Below are positions 9,688-18,145 of a DNA stretch of 64,000 nt, piece by piece. The notes under the pieces are model-generated. The model saw only the letters and a program-made list of their open reading frames with translations. It did not search any database and had not been told where the DNA came from. The translations under genes and the position numbers were made by a program. This DNA is from Erythrobacter sp. NAP1 (lineage in GTDB: Bacteria > Pseudomonadota > Alphaproteobacteria > Sphingomonadales > Sphingomonadaceae), in NCBI RefSeq assembly GCF_000152865.1, contig NZ_CH672390.1:3141468-3205467 (forward strand), read 5' to 3'. Position 1 is the first letter of the stretch. The number at the start of each line of letters is the position of its first letter.

Positions 9688-10371
9688 GTGTTTTCTATCG
9701 AGTCAAAGGACATGAAGGGTCCCACTTCTGACGAACAGCGCCTCGTTCTTTTCGAGAACCAATGGCTTGAGAAACTTACGGTCATTTCCGTGAGATGGTT
9801 CGTCGCGACCTGGGCAATCGTGCTCCCGCTCATCCTATTGGCCGGATGGGGAACCGCCTCACCGCTGGCGGCGATCGCTCTGACTGCCTCCGGCTGGTTC
9901 GTCTGGAGCCTTTTCGAATATTTCGCACATCGCAAGCTGTTTCACTGGGAGCCCAAGGCTCTCTGGCTTCAGCAGATGGTGTTTGTCATTCACGGCAATC
10001 ACCACGCACAGCCTCGCGATGAACTGCGCAACCTGATGCCGCCAATCGTTAGCATCCCGGTTGGCGCACTGATTTGGTCGCTGCTCTGGCTCGCCGCTGG
10101 CGATGCAGGTACCTGGATCGCGCTGGGCTTTGTCGGCGGATATGTCGCTTATGACCTGACGCACTATGCGTGCCACCACTGGTCAATGAATGGGCCTTTG
10201 GGCAAGCGTTTGAAACGGCACCATATGCAGCACCATTTCATTGCGGCGCATAAAAATTACGGCGTGACGACAATCTTCTGGGATCGGTTTTTCGGCACCC
10301 GCGCCGAGGGCAATCAAAAGGCTCGGCGCGAGAATGTCGTCGACGAAGAGGCTCTGGAGCCCGCCGAGTAA
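9688..10371 (+). CDS. Sterol desaturase / fatty acid hydroxylase family membrane protein
   Basis: A 227-residue integral membrane protein with the histidine clusters that bind the di-iron centre in this superfamily: HRKLFH, HGNHH, HYACHH and HHMQHH, in the usual order, between about four hydrophobic segments. Known relatives hydroxylate or desaturate fatty acyl chains, sterols or carotenoids in the membrane. The closest pattern is the fatty acid 2-hydroxylase-like group. The frame opens with GTG at 9688. An ATG at 9712 is an equally good start, since neither has a well-spaced Shine-Dalgarno. It is transcribed away from the SDR gene and ends 6 nt from the stop of a convergent glycosyltransferase. 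A role in modifying a membrane lipid or capsule anchor is inference. Confidence 0.82.
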   Translation: MFSIESKDMKGPTSDEQRLVLFENQWLEKLTVISVRWFVATWAIVLPLILLAGWGTASPLAAIALTASGWFVWSLFEYFAHRKLFHWEPKALWLQQMVFVIHGNHHAQPRDELRNLMPPIVSIPVGALIWSLLWLAAGDAGTWIALGFVGGYVAYDLTHYACHHWSMNGPLGKRLKRHHMQHHFIAAHKNYGVTTIFWDRFFGTRAEGNQKARRENVVDEEALEPAE

Positions 10372-10377
10372 CCCTGC

Positions 10378-11571
10378 TCAGCTCGCCGTGCGAGTGATCA
10401 CTTCGGCCGCAATCTTCATATGATCGGACCAGTCCGGGGCGTGCCAGTCGCGCATGCGCTCGACCTGGGCTGACCGCATGGCGCCCTCTTTCGCGTAATC
10501 GAGGACGGCTGCGCGCCAGGCCGGGCCATCGAGCGGGTCGAGGTAGTCGGGGGCATTGCCACCGGCTTCCCAATGCGCGGCCAGGTCACTTGCAAGGACC
10601 GGCGTGCCCAAGGCCAACGCCTCGGCAATCGGCATCCCGTAGCCTTCCGCGAAAGACGGCATCAGCAACGCGCTTGCCCCCCGCAACATGCCGGCGAGCT
10701 CATCGTCGCCGCAGCTGTTGATCTCCTTTACGAACGGAGCAAGTGCCGGAGAGCGGTCGAGCAGGTCCACGATCTGCTCGTTTTCCCATCCCCTTCTACC
10801 GATGACCACGAGGTTCGGGATCTCCTCGGCGGGCATCGTCTGGGCCATGCTGCGCCACAGATGCAGGATGAGCAGGTGGTTCTTGCGCGGTTCGATGGTC
10901 CCAAGGCACAGGAAATACGGCTTTTCATCGTCGGGTTCGAGCGCCGGCGTAACCGGCAATTCCTGTGTGCCGAGCAAGGCCACATTGATCGGTGGCGGCG
11001 CCTTGCCCTGTGCCTCGATCCAGTTTGAGAGCGAAGCGCCGGTGGCGGCAGAATTGACGATCACAGCGTCAGCCAGTTCGGCAACGGTCGTCATCCGCGC
11101 CTCGTGCAGTCGCCGTCCGCCTGGACGCGCATACTCGGGATATTCGATCGGGATCAGGTCATGGACCAGGCACACGAACTTGCCCCGCTCTCGTGCGAGG
11201 ATCTCGCGCTTTTTTTCGGTCTGATCGAGATGATGCGGCGATACCTGCACGACGACGTTGGCCGCGCCGACGCCTTTGCGGACAGGCATCAGACGCCTCA
11301 TCCAGGGTAGGACCGCAGGGATCGAGCGTTGTCCACCGATGTCACCCTGATGAGCCCAGCGCTCTTCGAGGTGATCAAGATAGTCCAATGCGACATTGCG
11401 ATCGATCCGGCCGTATCGCCCCGTCGGGTGCACGGCCGAGAATGCGAGATTGTCACCGAACTCGGCTAGAAGTCCGCGGCAATAGGCCATCTCGACCCGA
11501 TCGACACCCGAAGGCCGGGAATGACGGACCCGCGATATCAGGCGAGAGATGTCCAGAACCACGCGGGTCAT
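10378..11571 (-). CDS. Glycosyltransferase, group 1 (GT4-like)
   Basis: A 397-residue GT-B glycosyltransferase. The N-lobe contains VCLVHDLIPIEYPEY and IVNSAATGASL. The C-lobe has the group-1 signature FLCLGTIEPRKNHLLIL followed by VVIGRRGWE, and the retaining E-x7-E region in MPSFAEGYGMPIAEAL. It would transfer a sugar from a nucleotide sugar to the growing capsule repeat on the cytoplasmic face. The frame is open to 11637, but ATG at 11571 gives the family start MTRVVLDISRL and overlaps the kpsC stop by 4 nt (ATGA), which indicates translational coupling. Donor and acceptor are unknown. GDP-mannose is a reasonable guess given manA and manC in the same locus. Confidence 0.9.
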   Translation of the reverse strand: MTRVVLDISRLISRVRHSRPSGVDRVEMAYCRGLLAEFGDNLAFSAVHPTGRYGRIDRNVALDYLDHLEERWAHQGDIGGQRSIPAVLPWMRRLMPVRKGVGAANVVVQVSPHHLDQTEKKREILARERGKFVCLVHDLIPIEYPEYARPGGRRLHEARMTTVAELADAVIVNSAATGASLSNWIEAQGKAPPPINVALLGTQELPVTPALEPDDEKPYFLCLGTIEPRKNHLLILHLWRSMAQTMPAEEIPNLVVIGRRGWENEQIVDLLDRSPALAPFVKEINSCGDDELAGMLRGASALLMPSFAEGYGMPIAEALALGTPVLASDLAAHWEAGGNAPDYLDPLDGPAWRAAVLDYAKEGAMRSAQVERMRDWHAPDWSDHMKIAAEVITRTAS

Positions 11572-13241
11572 CGGGGTTTCCTTCTGCGCAGTCGCGCCAT
11601 CATTATTCCTTGAGCTCGGCGGAGCGGGGCGACCCATTGGAGTCGGTTGGGTGTGCGCTGGTCGCTCATGCGCTGTATCAAGATCTCAGGCGGACAAGGC
11701 AGACCCGTTACGGGATCGAGATAGCGCGGATATAGCAAGAGCACGCCCGCCACCAGTTGATCGAGTTTCAGTGTGCGACCTCGGCGATCTGGAACTTCGC
11801 CGAGGTCACGAGTAAGTCCCCAGCCTGCGTAAAAGGGAGTTCCGTGGCAGGTCACATCGCGCCCGCGCAGCAGTGCCTCGAAACCGGACAGCGACGTGAG
11901 TACATGCACGTTATCGACTTGGTCGAGGAGGTCGGCCATCGACCCTTCGCGAACGATCTTGTCGGCAAATTGGAGCGCCACCGTGTCGTCCACGAAGCCG
12001 TTGCGGTGCCCCGCATCGACATCGGGATGCGGACGCCACCAGATCTCTGCGTCGGGTTCGTGCTCGCGGACGCGGCGCAAGAGCTCGAGATTGGAAGTGA
12101 GGCCACCTCCTCCTGCAAGTACGGACATGTCATCCTCGACCTGCCCGGGCACGAGGATGATCCGCTTGGCATGAATGTCACGCTGGTCGCGAGCGGCAGC
12201 ATAATGGCCGCTTGCGTATTTGCTGATCCCCGCAGCAACGATTGTCTCGCGCAGGCGGCGCGCGCGCTCAATCAGGCTCGCGGAAAATGCGTGGACGGAG
12301 AGAATTCTCTCAAGGTCGCTTGCCATCGAAGGGTCAAAGTGGATGCCGGTCCGATCGACGATGACCGAAAGCGGTGGGACCAGGTTGCTTCCAAGTCCGA
12401 CGGAGCGAACGAAGCCGTCCTCCACCCGCACGAGTGGCACGTTTCTGCGTCGAGCGTCTTCCACCAGTGCCCGCGAAATGCGCGATGGCCAGATCGCAAG
12501 CGCGCCGCCCTGTCTTTGAGCATAGGCAAGGGCACGGCTAGAGCTACGGAAGATGCGCAGAGGAGGACCTGGCGACCACAGAAACCGCTCAATCTCAAAG
12601 CGCTTCCACCAACTGATCCCGCAAGCGGCGACCAATCGATGGCCCTCCTCCCCGCGATTGGCATCAATCACTCGTCGCCATTCGGATAGCAGCGAAATAG
12701 CTTTGAGCGGGGCGATCCAAGATCCTGAAAACGGATCGGCGAAAGGCTGCATGATCGCCTCCGCAGCCCGCTTCTTCAGTTCCTCAATCTTCTCGCCAGG
12801 CTCGCCGAATCGACCGGAGGAGATGATGTCGACTTCCAACCCCAAGACCGCCGCGATAGCGACCCATTCATCATCGCCGTGCGCCACCAACTTCGCGGCC
12901 TGCGGTAGGATGCTCCATGGATCGACCGGGTCATCCGGTTCCGTGGCTTCGACAGCAATAGTCTTGTCGGTGCCGCAATTTGTCACCAGTCGGTCGCGCT
13001 CATCCTGCGAGCGTGACCGGACGACGGTGACAGCTTCGCGAAGCTCATCAGACAGTTGAACGGGATTGCCCCAGAAGGTTCCGCCAACACGCGCTTCGCG
13101 CATTGCTTCGACTACGGCTTCTGCGTCGGTTTCGGAAACAACAGCGGAGCCGGCAAGAGCCTCAGCTTTGCCAGGTCGGTAGCCGGGGAAGGGGGGTGCG
13201 CGCAGCAACGGCGTAGGCTGGCTCACGGTCGCAGGCCCCAT
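11568..13241 (-). CDS. kpsC: Capsule polysaccharide beta-Kdo transferase KpsC-like, single catalytic module
   Basis: The 557-residue protein carries one clear KpsC module: LVRVEDGFVRSVGLGS at about residues 271-286, IILVPGQVEDD, a WWRPHPDVDAGH region, a VHVLTSLSGFEALLRG segment and the terminal PFYAGWGLTRD. Canonical KpsC (about 670 residues or more) has two such modules that add alternating beta-Kdo linkages. Here the N-terminal 200 residues contain no second EDGF or YAGWGLT motif. They carry only a weakly similar block with DPWSILPQAAKLVAHGDDEW. KpsC acts on the KpsS product on the inner membrane. Its start overlaps the histidine-phosphatase stop by 19 nt and its stop overlaps the next glycosyltransferase start by 4 nt, so the genes are probably one operon. 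Confidence 0.88.
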   Translation of the reverse strand: MGPATVSQPTPLLRAPPFPGYRPGKAEALAGSAVVSETDAEAVVEAMREARVGGTFWGNPVQLSDELREAVTVVRSRSQDERDRLVTNCGTDKTIAVEATEPDDPVDPWSILPQAAKLVAHGDDEWVAIAAVLGLEVDIISSGRFGEPGEKIEELKKRAAEAIMQPFADPFSGSWIAPLKAISLLSEWRRVIDANRGEEGHRLVAACGISWWKRFEIERFLWSPGPPLRIFRSSSRALAYAQRQGGALAIWPSRISRALVEDARRRNVPLVRVEDGFVRSVGLGSNLVPPLSVIVDRTGIHFDPSMASDLERILSVHAFSASLIERARRLRETIVAAGISKYASGHYAAARDQRDIHAKRIILVPGQVEDDMSVLAGGGGLTSNLELLRRVREHEPDAEIWWRPHPDVDAGHRNGFVDDTVALQFADKIVREGSMADLLDQVDNVHVLTSLSGFEALLRGRDVTCHGTPFYAGWGLTRDLGEVPDRRGRTLKLDQLVAGVLLLYPRYLDPVTGLPCPPEILIQRMSDQRTPNRLQWVAPLRRAQGIMMARLRRRKPR

Positions 13242-13831
13242 TCTCTGAGGCTCAGGGCACCATTCGCGTCACGACCGATAATGCCGAAACCGCCAGTGGG
13301 CAGCTTGAGACTCTCAAGCATCTGTGCCTGTTTGCGCAGCCCACCATCTGCGAGCAGCGCAAAGCGTGCCGCTCCATTGCTGGTGACGAGCAATATAGGC
13401 GAGGTATCGTGCCCTTGCGCGAAGAGCGCTCGCCATGCCTTGATGCGTTTTTCTGGTTCGACGATCCACCCATTGGGGACCTCAGCCTTGAGATCCCAGG
13501 CGCTGAGAGCTTCATTTCCGATCCGCTGGAGCACTTCATCCTCGGTCTGATTTTCATCAGGTCCGTGGTCGATTTCCTTCAGGAAAGGAGCTTCCTCGAT
13601 CTGCGGAGCGTCGAACTGATGCTCAAGGATGGCCGATGCTGTCTGGCGTGTTCTCAACAGGGGAGAGACAAACGCACGCGCAAACTGAATGCCGCGCTGG
13701 GCGAAGTATCTGCCCAGCGCTGAGCCCTGTTCTACGCCCGCCTCGGTGAGGGGCAAATCGGTTCGCGCGCCGATCCGACGCGGCGGCGTTACAGCGTCAA
13801 AAGTGTTGCCGTGTCGGACGATAAAAAACAT
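13223..13831 (-). CDS. Histidine phosphatase family protein
   Basis: A 202-residue protein of the phosphoglycerate-mutase-like superfamily. The N-terminus has the catalytic RHG triplet in FIVRHGNTFD, followed by LTEAGVEQGSALG and the SPLLRTRQTAS segment with a phosphate-binding Arg. The region where the second catalytic His normally sits in an SHGG-type motif reads LLVTSNGAARF, so an Asn appears in its place. The frame is open to 14002, but ATG at 13831 gives the family N-terminus MFFIVRHGN. It lies between kdsB (47 nt upstream) and kpsC (19 nt overlap). No KdsC-type Kdo-8-phosphate phosphatase is seen in the window, so a role in Kdo metabolism is possible but only inferred from position. Confidence 0.85.
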   Translation of the reverse strand: MFFIVRHGNTFDAVTPPRRIGARTDLPLTEAGVEQGSALGRYFAQRGIQFARAFVSPLLRTRQTASAILEHQFDAPQIEEAPFLKEIDHGPDENQTEDEVLQRIGNEALSAWDLKAEVPNGWIVEPEKRIKAWRALFAQGHDTSPILLVTSNGAARFALLADGGLRKQAQMLESLKLPTGGFGIIGRDANGALSLREWGLRP

Positions 13832-13878
13832 GGATGAGCTTCTAGCGTTTGCGATTGTCGCGGCAAGCGGCGCAATCC

Positions 13879-14709
13879 TCAAATCGGGAACGGATCGCCC
13901 AAGCGCCCGATCGCTTCTTCCGCGATCGCCAGATCTTCCGCTGTGTCTATACCTGACAGCGCATGTTCGGGCGGCGAGACCGGGACCGTTGCAATCGCCC
14001 AACCGTTTTCGAGAAAGCGAAGCTGTTCGAGGCCTTCGAGCTGCTCGTACTTGCCTTCTTCCTGATCGACGAACCAGTCGAGGGCCTCATTCGAGTATGC
14101 GTAGAGGCCAAGGTGCTGCCAAACTGGTGACAGGGCTTCAGTGCGCAGCTTTTCCTCACCTCTCATCGCGGGAAGGATGTTCTTGGAGAACCAAAGGGCT
14201 TTACCCTCCTTGTCGCGCAGACAGGTCGTACCCGAAAATGGGGCTACTTTCTTATGAGCGCGCAATCGATCAAGACGTTCCCAATCCAGCTGGTACACGG
14301 GGGTTGCCACGTGTGCACCGCTTTCGCGCAGGCGATCGATCAAAGCGGCAATCGTTTCTGCGGGGATGAAGGGCGCGTCGCCCTGAAGGCTGATGATCCG
14401 CTCAGGCGTTCCATATTCACGCGCCGCTGCATGAGCACGCGCGCTTCCCGAGGTGAGCGTGCTGTCGGTCATGATTGCCTGAACGCCGATTTGCATTGCA
14501 TGGTCGGCAATGCGCTGATCGTCGGTCGCCACCACGAAATCGCAATTGCCAGCAGCCTGCGCAGCCTTGCGCGCATTGGCCACGACGCGTTCGAGCATTG
14601 TTCGCCCTGCGATCTTAAGCAGCGGCTTGCCGGGCAAGCGCGTCGACCCGTAGCGAGCCGGAATCACAATCAGGTCGCTAGAGCGAGTGTCATCTGCTGG
14701 CGAAGTCAT
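13879..14709 (-). CDS. kdsB: 3-deoxy-manno-octulosonate cytidylyltransferase
   Basis: KdsB activates Kdo to CMP-Kdo in the cytoplasm, the donor used by KpsS and KpsC and by lipid A Kdo transferases. The 276 residues are slightly longer than the usual 245-250 because of a short N-terminal extension. The nucleotide-binding signature IPARYGSTRLPGKPL follows at about residue 16, with VATDDQRIADH, MTDSTLTSGSARAHAAA, ISLQGDAPFI and the C-terminal SGIDTAEDL. All hallmark motifs of the family are intact. It is encoded with kpsF/kdsD upstream (49 nt apart) and the phosphatase and kpsC downstream, so this is a Kdo supply and linker operon on the minus strand. Confidence 0.95.
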   Translation of the reverse strand: MTSPADDTRSSDLIVIPARYGSTRLPGKPLLKIAGRTMLERVVANARKAAQAAGNCDFVVATDDQRIADHAMQIGVQAIMTDSTLTSGSARAHAAAREYGTPERIISLQGDAPFIPAETIAALIDRLRESGAHVATPVYQLDWERLDRLRAHKKVAPFSGTTCLRDKEGKALWFSKNILPAMRGEEKLRTEALSPVWQHLGLYAYSNEALDWFVDQEEGKYEQLEGLEQLRFLENGWAIATVPVSPPEHALSGIDTAEDLAIAEEAIGRLGDPFPI

Positions 14710-14758
14710 GGTGCGCCTGACCTAGCTCAAACCCGAGCGTGACCCAACGAAAGAGCGA

Positions 14759-15745
14759 TCAACCGATTCCAAGCCGGACGAGGTCATGCATGTGCACGAT
14801 ACCGACAAGCCGGTCTTCCTGCTCGGTCACGAAGAGGACCGAAACCGCGCTATCATTCATCAGGGCGAGCGCATCGACCGCCATCATTTTCGGGCTGGCT
14901 GTGACCGGGTTCGGCGACATGTGGCTCGCGATATTGTCGTCAAGATCATTGGCAGCGATCGAGCGGCGCAAGTCGCCGTCGGTGAAGGCTCCCACCAGAC
15001 GGTTGTCCTGATCGACGATTGCCGTGCAGCCGTAACGCTTGCGGCTCATCTCGATCGTTGCACCGCGCAGGGTCGCGTCGAGCGATACCATAGGGAGCGC
15101 TTCGCCTGTCGCCATGACCTTTTCGAGTGTCGTCAGCCTCGCTCCGAGCAGGCCGCCCGGGTGCAGAATTCCGAAATTCTGAGGCGAGAACCCGCGCGCT
15201 TCGATCAAAGCCACGGCAAGCGCATCTCCCAGCACCATCTGCATCGTGGTCGAGGACGTGGGAGCAAGCTCATTTGGGCAAGCCTCGCGCACCATGGGTA
15301 GCGTCAGACAAATGTCAGCGGCCTTGCCAATCCAGCTCTGCGGGTGCGCCGTGGCAACCACCAGCTGCTGGTTATTGATGCCGCAAAAGTTCACGATATC
15401 GCTCAGTTCCTGCGTCGTCCCTGACCAAGTGATCGCGAACACGACATCGTCACGCGAAATGGTTCCTAGGTCGCCGTGGCTGGCCTCACCGGGGTGAAGG
15501 TAAAGCGCCGAAGTTCCGGTCGATACGAAGGTCGCCGCGATCTTGCGAGCGATATGACCGCTCTTGCCGATGCCGGTGACAATAATCCGGCCCTTGTTCG
15601 AATTGAACGCATCGACAGCGCGTTCGAACGCATTCCCCAAACCGGAGTCCGACAAGGCGCGTTTAAGATCCTTGAGACCCCCGATTTCGATGTCGAGTGT
15701 CTTCAGGGCAGAAGACACGTGTGTTGTCAGAAGCGCTTGGTTCAT
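14759..15745 (-). CDS. kpsF: Arabinose-5-phosphate isomerase (KdsD/KpsF)
   Basis: Interconverts ribulose-5-phosphate and arabinose-5-phosphate, the first step of Kdo synthesis. The 328 residues show an N-terminal SIS domain (VTGIGKSGHIARKIAATF, then ALYLHPGEASHGDLG and the SGTTQEL phosphate-binding loop) and two CBS domains in the C-terminal third (around LPMVSLDATLRGA and HMSPNPVTASP). The length matches the family. Because it is embedded in a capsule locus the KpsF name is used, but the sequence alone cannot separate KpsF from housekeeping KdsD. It diverges from kdsA, with about 180 nt between the start codons that probably holds promoters for both directions. Confidence 0.95.
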   Translation of the reverse strand: MNQALLTTHVSSALKTLDIEIGGLKDLKRALSDSGLGNAFERAVDAFNSNKGRIIVTGIGKSGHIARKIAATFVSTGTSALYLHPGEASHGDLGTISRDDVVFAITWSGTTQELSDIVNFCGINNQQLVVATAHPQSWIGKAADICLTLPMVREACPNELAPTSSTTMQMVLGDALAVALIEARGFSPQNFGILHPGGLLGARLTTLEKVMATGEALPMVSLDATLRGATIEMSRKRYGCTAIVDQDNRLVGAFTDGDLRRSIAANDLDDNIASHMSPNPVTASPKMMAVDALALMNDSAVSVLFVTEQEDRLVGIVHMHDLVRLGIG

Positions 15746-15928
15746 CGGAGAAATAAATACGACCAGGAAAAGTTGCGACCAAAGAACGCTACTGATCGAC
15801 CCTTGCGCCCCCGTATGTCAAGCCGGTAGAGACTGGCTTACACGCAGGTGAGGCCAATGACGGGCAATCTTGCGCCTGCACCCCTTGCAGCCACCAGATA
15901 TTTCAAAGTTTTAATCGGACGTCCCGCC

Positions 15929-16798
15929 ATGATCTTGTGCTCCCGCCAAATCGACACCTGTAGCCCGCTATTCCTGATCGCAGGCCCATGTGTGATCGAA
16001 AGCGAGGATCATTCGCTCTCGGTTGCGGATGAACTCGCCAAGATCGCGGAGCGGTTGGGTGTCTTGCTGATCTTCAAAAGCTCTTTCGACAAGGCCAATC
16101 GCACGTCGGGCACATCGTTCCGAGGGCCGGGGATGGAAGACGGGCTGCGGATCCTCGAAAAGGTCCGCGCAGAGACCGGGCTGCCTGTACTGACTGATGT
16201 GCATGAACCGGCGCAATCAACGCCTGTTGCTGAAGTAGTGGACGTCTTGCAGACCCCTGCATTCCTGGCTCGCCAGACCGACTTCATTTGCTCGGTCGCA
16301 GCGACGGGCAAGCCGGTGAACATCAAGAAGGCGCAGTTCATGGCACCTGCCGACATGCAGAATGTTGTCGCCAAGGCTCGCTCGGCGGCTGAAAGCGCGG
16401 GGCATCGCCCAGACAACTTCCTGCTTTGCGAGCGGGGCACCTCGTTCGGCTACAACACCCTCGTCTCAGACATGCGAGGGCTTTCGATCATGGCTGAAAC
16501 GGGTTGTCCGGTGGTATTTGATGCCACCCATTCGGTTCAGCAGCCCGGTGGGCTCGGATCGAAGTCGGGTGGTCAGAGCGAATATGTGCCCCTTCTCGCA
16601 CGAGCCGCCGTTGCGGCGGGCGTCTCGGGGGTTTTCATGGAAACCCATCCCGATCCGGCGAACGCGCTCTCGGATGGCCCCAATGCGCTTCCGCTAGACC
16701 GGTTCGAGGGGCTGGTGCGCCAGCTCCAGCGCATCGATGAGGTGACCAAGTCGGCGCTCGCAGCCGAAGGCGGCAGGAGCGACGCGGCGGCGGCATGA
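15929..16798 (+). CDS. kdsA: 3-deoxy-8-phosphooctulonate synthase (Kdo-8-P synthase)
   Basis: Condenses arabinose-5-phosphate with phosphoenolpyruvate to give Kdo-8-phosphate. Family motifs are complete: [11 protein letters not shown] at the start of the barrel, [50 protein letters not shown], and the [11 protein letters not shown] metal-site segment. The frame is open from 15848. ATG at 15929 places FLIAGPC about 15 residues from the start, as in the family, and yields 289 residues. An ATG at 15857 behind AGGTGAGG would add 24 residues not seen in relatives but cannot be excluded. The stop overlaps the start of the next gene by 4 nt (ATGA). Confidence 0.94.
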   Translation: MILCSRQIDTCSPLFLIAGPCVIESEDHSLSVADELAKIAERLGVLLIFKSSFDKANRTSGTSFRGPGMEDGLRILEKVRAETGLPVLTDVHEPAQSTPVAEVVDVLQTPAFLARQTDFICSVAATGKPVNIKKAQFMAPADMQNVVAKARSAAESAGHRPDNFLLCERGTSFGYNTLVSDMRGLSIMAETGCPVVFDATHSVQQPGGLGSKSGGQSEYVPLLARAAVAAGVSGVFMETHPDPANALSDGPNALPLDRFEGLVRQLQRIDEVTKSALAAEGGRSDAAAA

Positions 16799-17826
16799 GC
16801 GTGACCGGGACAATCAAGTCAGTCCTGATGGCCCCGGTCTGGACTGCGCAACTTGCAACGGGTGCTAAGAGCTTTCTCGACCACCCCTTGATCGGCTCGC
16901 AGCGGCTCAACCGGCGCGGTCTTCACCGTGCGCGCGTTCGTCTTGCGGACAGGCTTTGTCGTTGGCGCCGTCGCCGCCTAGCGCGGCATGTACCGCGCGA
17001 ATGGCGCGAAGCGTTCGATCGCGACGGGTTCGTGAAGATTGAAAACGTGATCCCCGAGGAGGATTTCGCCGCGCTGCGCGATGCGGTTCTCAATACCAGC
17101 TGGCCAGCGCGCGAGATGCGTCAGGGCGATGCGATTACCCGCCGGATCGCAATCGATCCCGAGATGCTGAAGGCGGTTCCCGAGCTTGAGAGGTTCCTCG
17201 CTCGCAAGGACATCAACGCTCTGTTTCATTATGTTGCGAGCTTCCGGACGACACCGCTTCACTATATCCAGACCATCGTAAGCAATTGCGGGGGCGACGA
17301 TCCCGACCCTCAAGAAACCGTTCATGCGGACAGTTTCCACTCCTCGATGAAGGCATGGCTGTTCCTGCGCCCGGTCGAGGAAGAAGACGGCCCGTTCACC
17401 TATGTGCCTGGGTCGCATCGTTTCACGCCCGAACGCCTCGAATGGGAACATCAACGCAGCCTTGCCGACCCTAAAGTGATCGACCGACTGTCAGCGCGCG
17501 GGTCTCCGCGGGTGAATTCGGCGATGTTGTCGCAGATGAAGCTTGGCGATGCGATCAAGCTTGCCGTTCCCGAGAACACGCTGGTTGTGGCGGATACGGG
17601 CGGGTTCCACGCGCGTGGTCCTGCAAGCCGATCGGGCGAGCGCGTCGAGATATGGTCCTATTCGCGCCGCAATCCGTTCCTGCCGTGGCTCGGAGGGGAC
17701 TTGCTCAGCATCCCGGGCATTGCCGAACGCCGGATCGGCTGGCTCTGGAAGCTGCGCGACCGGCTGGAGAAGCAAATCGGTCAGCCTTGGACACCTGTTG
17801 GGAAGCGGCGGCCGATCGACGATTAA
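16795..17826 (+). CDS. Phytanoyl-CoA dioxygenase (PhyH) family protein
   Basis: A 343-residue Fe(II)/2-oxoglutarate dioxygenase-like protein. Signature features are [18 protein letters not shown] at the start of the domain, the iron-binding H-x-D in [21 protein letters not shown], and a distal His region [12 protein letters not shown] followed by an Arg that could bind 2-oxoglutarate. The first 65 residues are basic and unlike the domain. It is translationally coupled to kdsA by an ATGA overlap, so it probably belongs to the capsule pathway, where PhyH-like proteins may hydroxylate a sugar or linked group. The true substrate is unknown. The stop overlaps the stop of a convergent small gene. 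Confidence 0.85.
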   Translation: MSVTGTIKSVLMAPVWTAQLATGAKSFLDHPLIGSQRLNRRGLHRARVRLADRLCRWRRRRLARHVPREWREAFDRDGFVKIENVIPEEDFAALRDAVLNTSWPAREMRQGDAITRRIAIDPEMLKAVPELERFLARKDINALFHYVASFRTTPLHYIQTIVSNCGGDDPDPQETVHADSFHSSMKAWLFLRPVEEEDGPFTYVPGSHRFTPERLEWEHQRSLADPKVIDRLSARGSPRVNSAMLSQMKLGDAIKLAVPENTLVVADTGGFHARGPASRSGERVEIWSYSRRNPFLPWLGGDLLSIPGIAERRIGWLWKLRDRLEKQIGQPWTPVGKRRPIDD

Positions 17827-18137
17827 GGCTGCGTCGTTCGGCGGCTCATAGAGAAAGCCAGCACGGTGCACGCGACTATCGGGCCGATGAAATCAGCGAA
17901 CTGATCCGCCGTAGTCCAAACGCGGCTGTCAAACGCTGCCCACCAGGGCGCATTGGCGCGCAGTCCCTCGCCATACTGCTCGATCCAGCGATACTCGGCC
18001 TGGGCAAGCTCGCGTCCGATGAAGTAGCAACAGGCAGCCAAACCGCCGGCCCACCAGTTCCGCGTCGTAAGGCCAATAGCGATTTGGATGGCGACAGCGA
18101 TTGCCGCATGCTCAACCAATCCGATCGCCATCTCCAT
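17823..18137 (-). CDS. Small membrane protein in capsule locus
   Basis: A 104-residue protein with two or three hydrophobic stretches (around AAIAVAIQIAIGL, WWAGGLAACCYFIGREL and FIGPIVACTVLAF) and a short basic tail. I do not recognise a named family. It resembles small integral membrane proteins often left as hypothetical in sphingomonads. It starts 8 nt after the kpsD stop and has the same strand, which supports co-transcription with kpsD and argues that it is a real gene. An internal Met at residue 3 could be the start. Its 3' end shares TTAA with the stop of the convergent PhyH gene. Confidence 0.65.
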   Translation of the reverse strand: MEMAIGLVEHAAIAVAIQIAIGLTTRNWWAGGLAACCYFIGRELAQAEYRWIEQYGEGLRANAPWWAAFDSRVWTTADQFADFIGPIVACTVLAFSMSRRTTQP

Positions 18138-18145
18138 GGCCTTCT

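Noticed and set aside
11757..12689. 310-codon plus-strand open frame inside kpsC
   Set aside because: Antisense shadow of kpsC. The product has no plausible family and kpsC motifs are intact.
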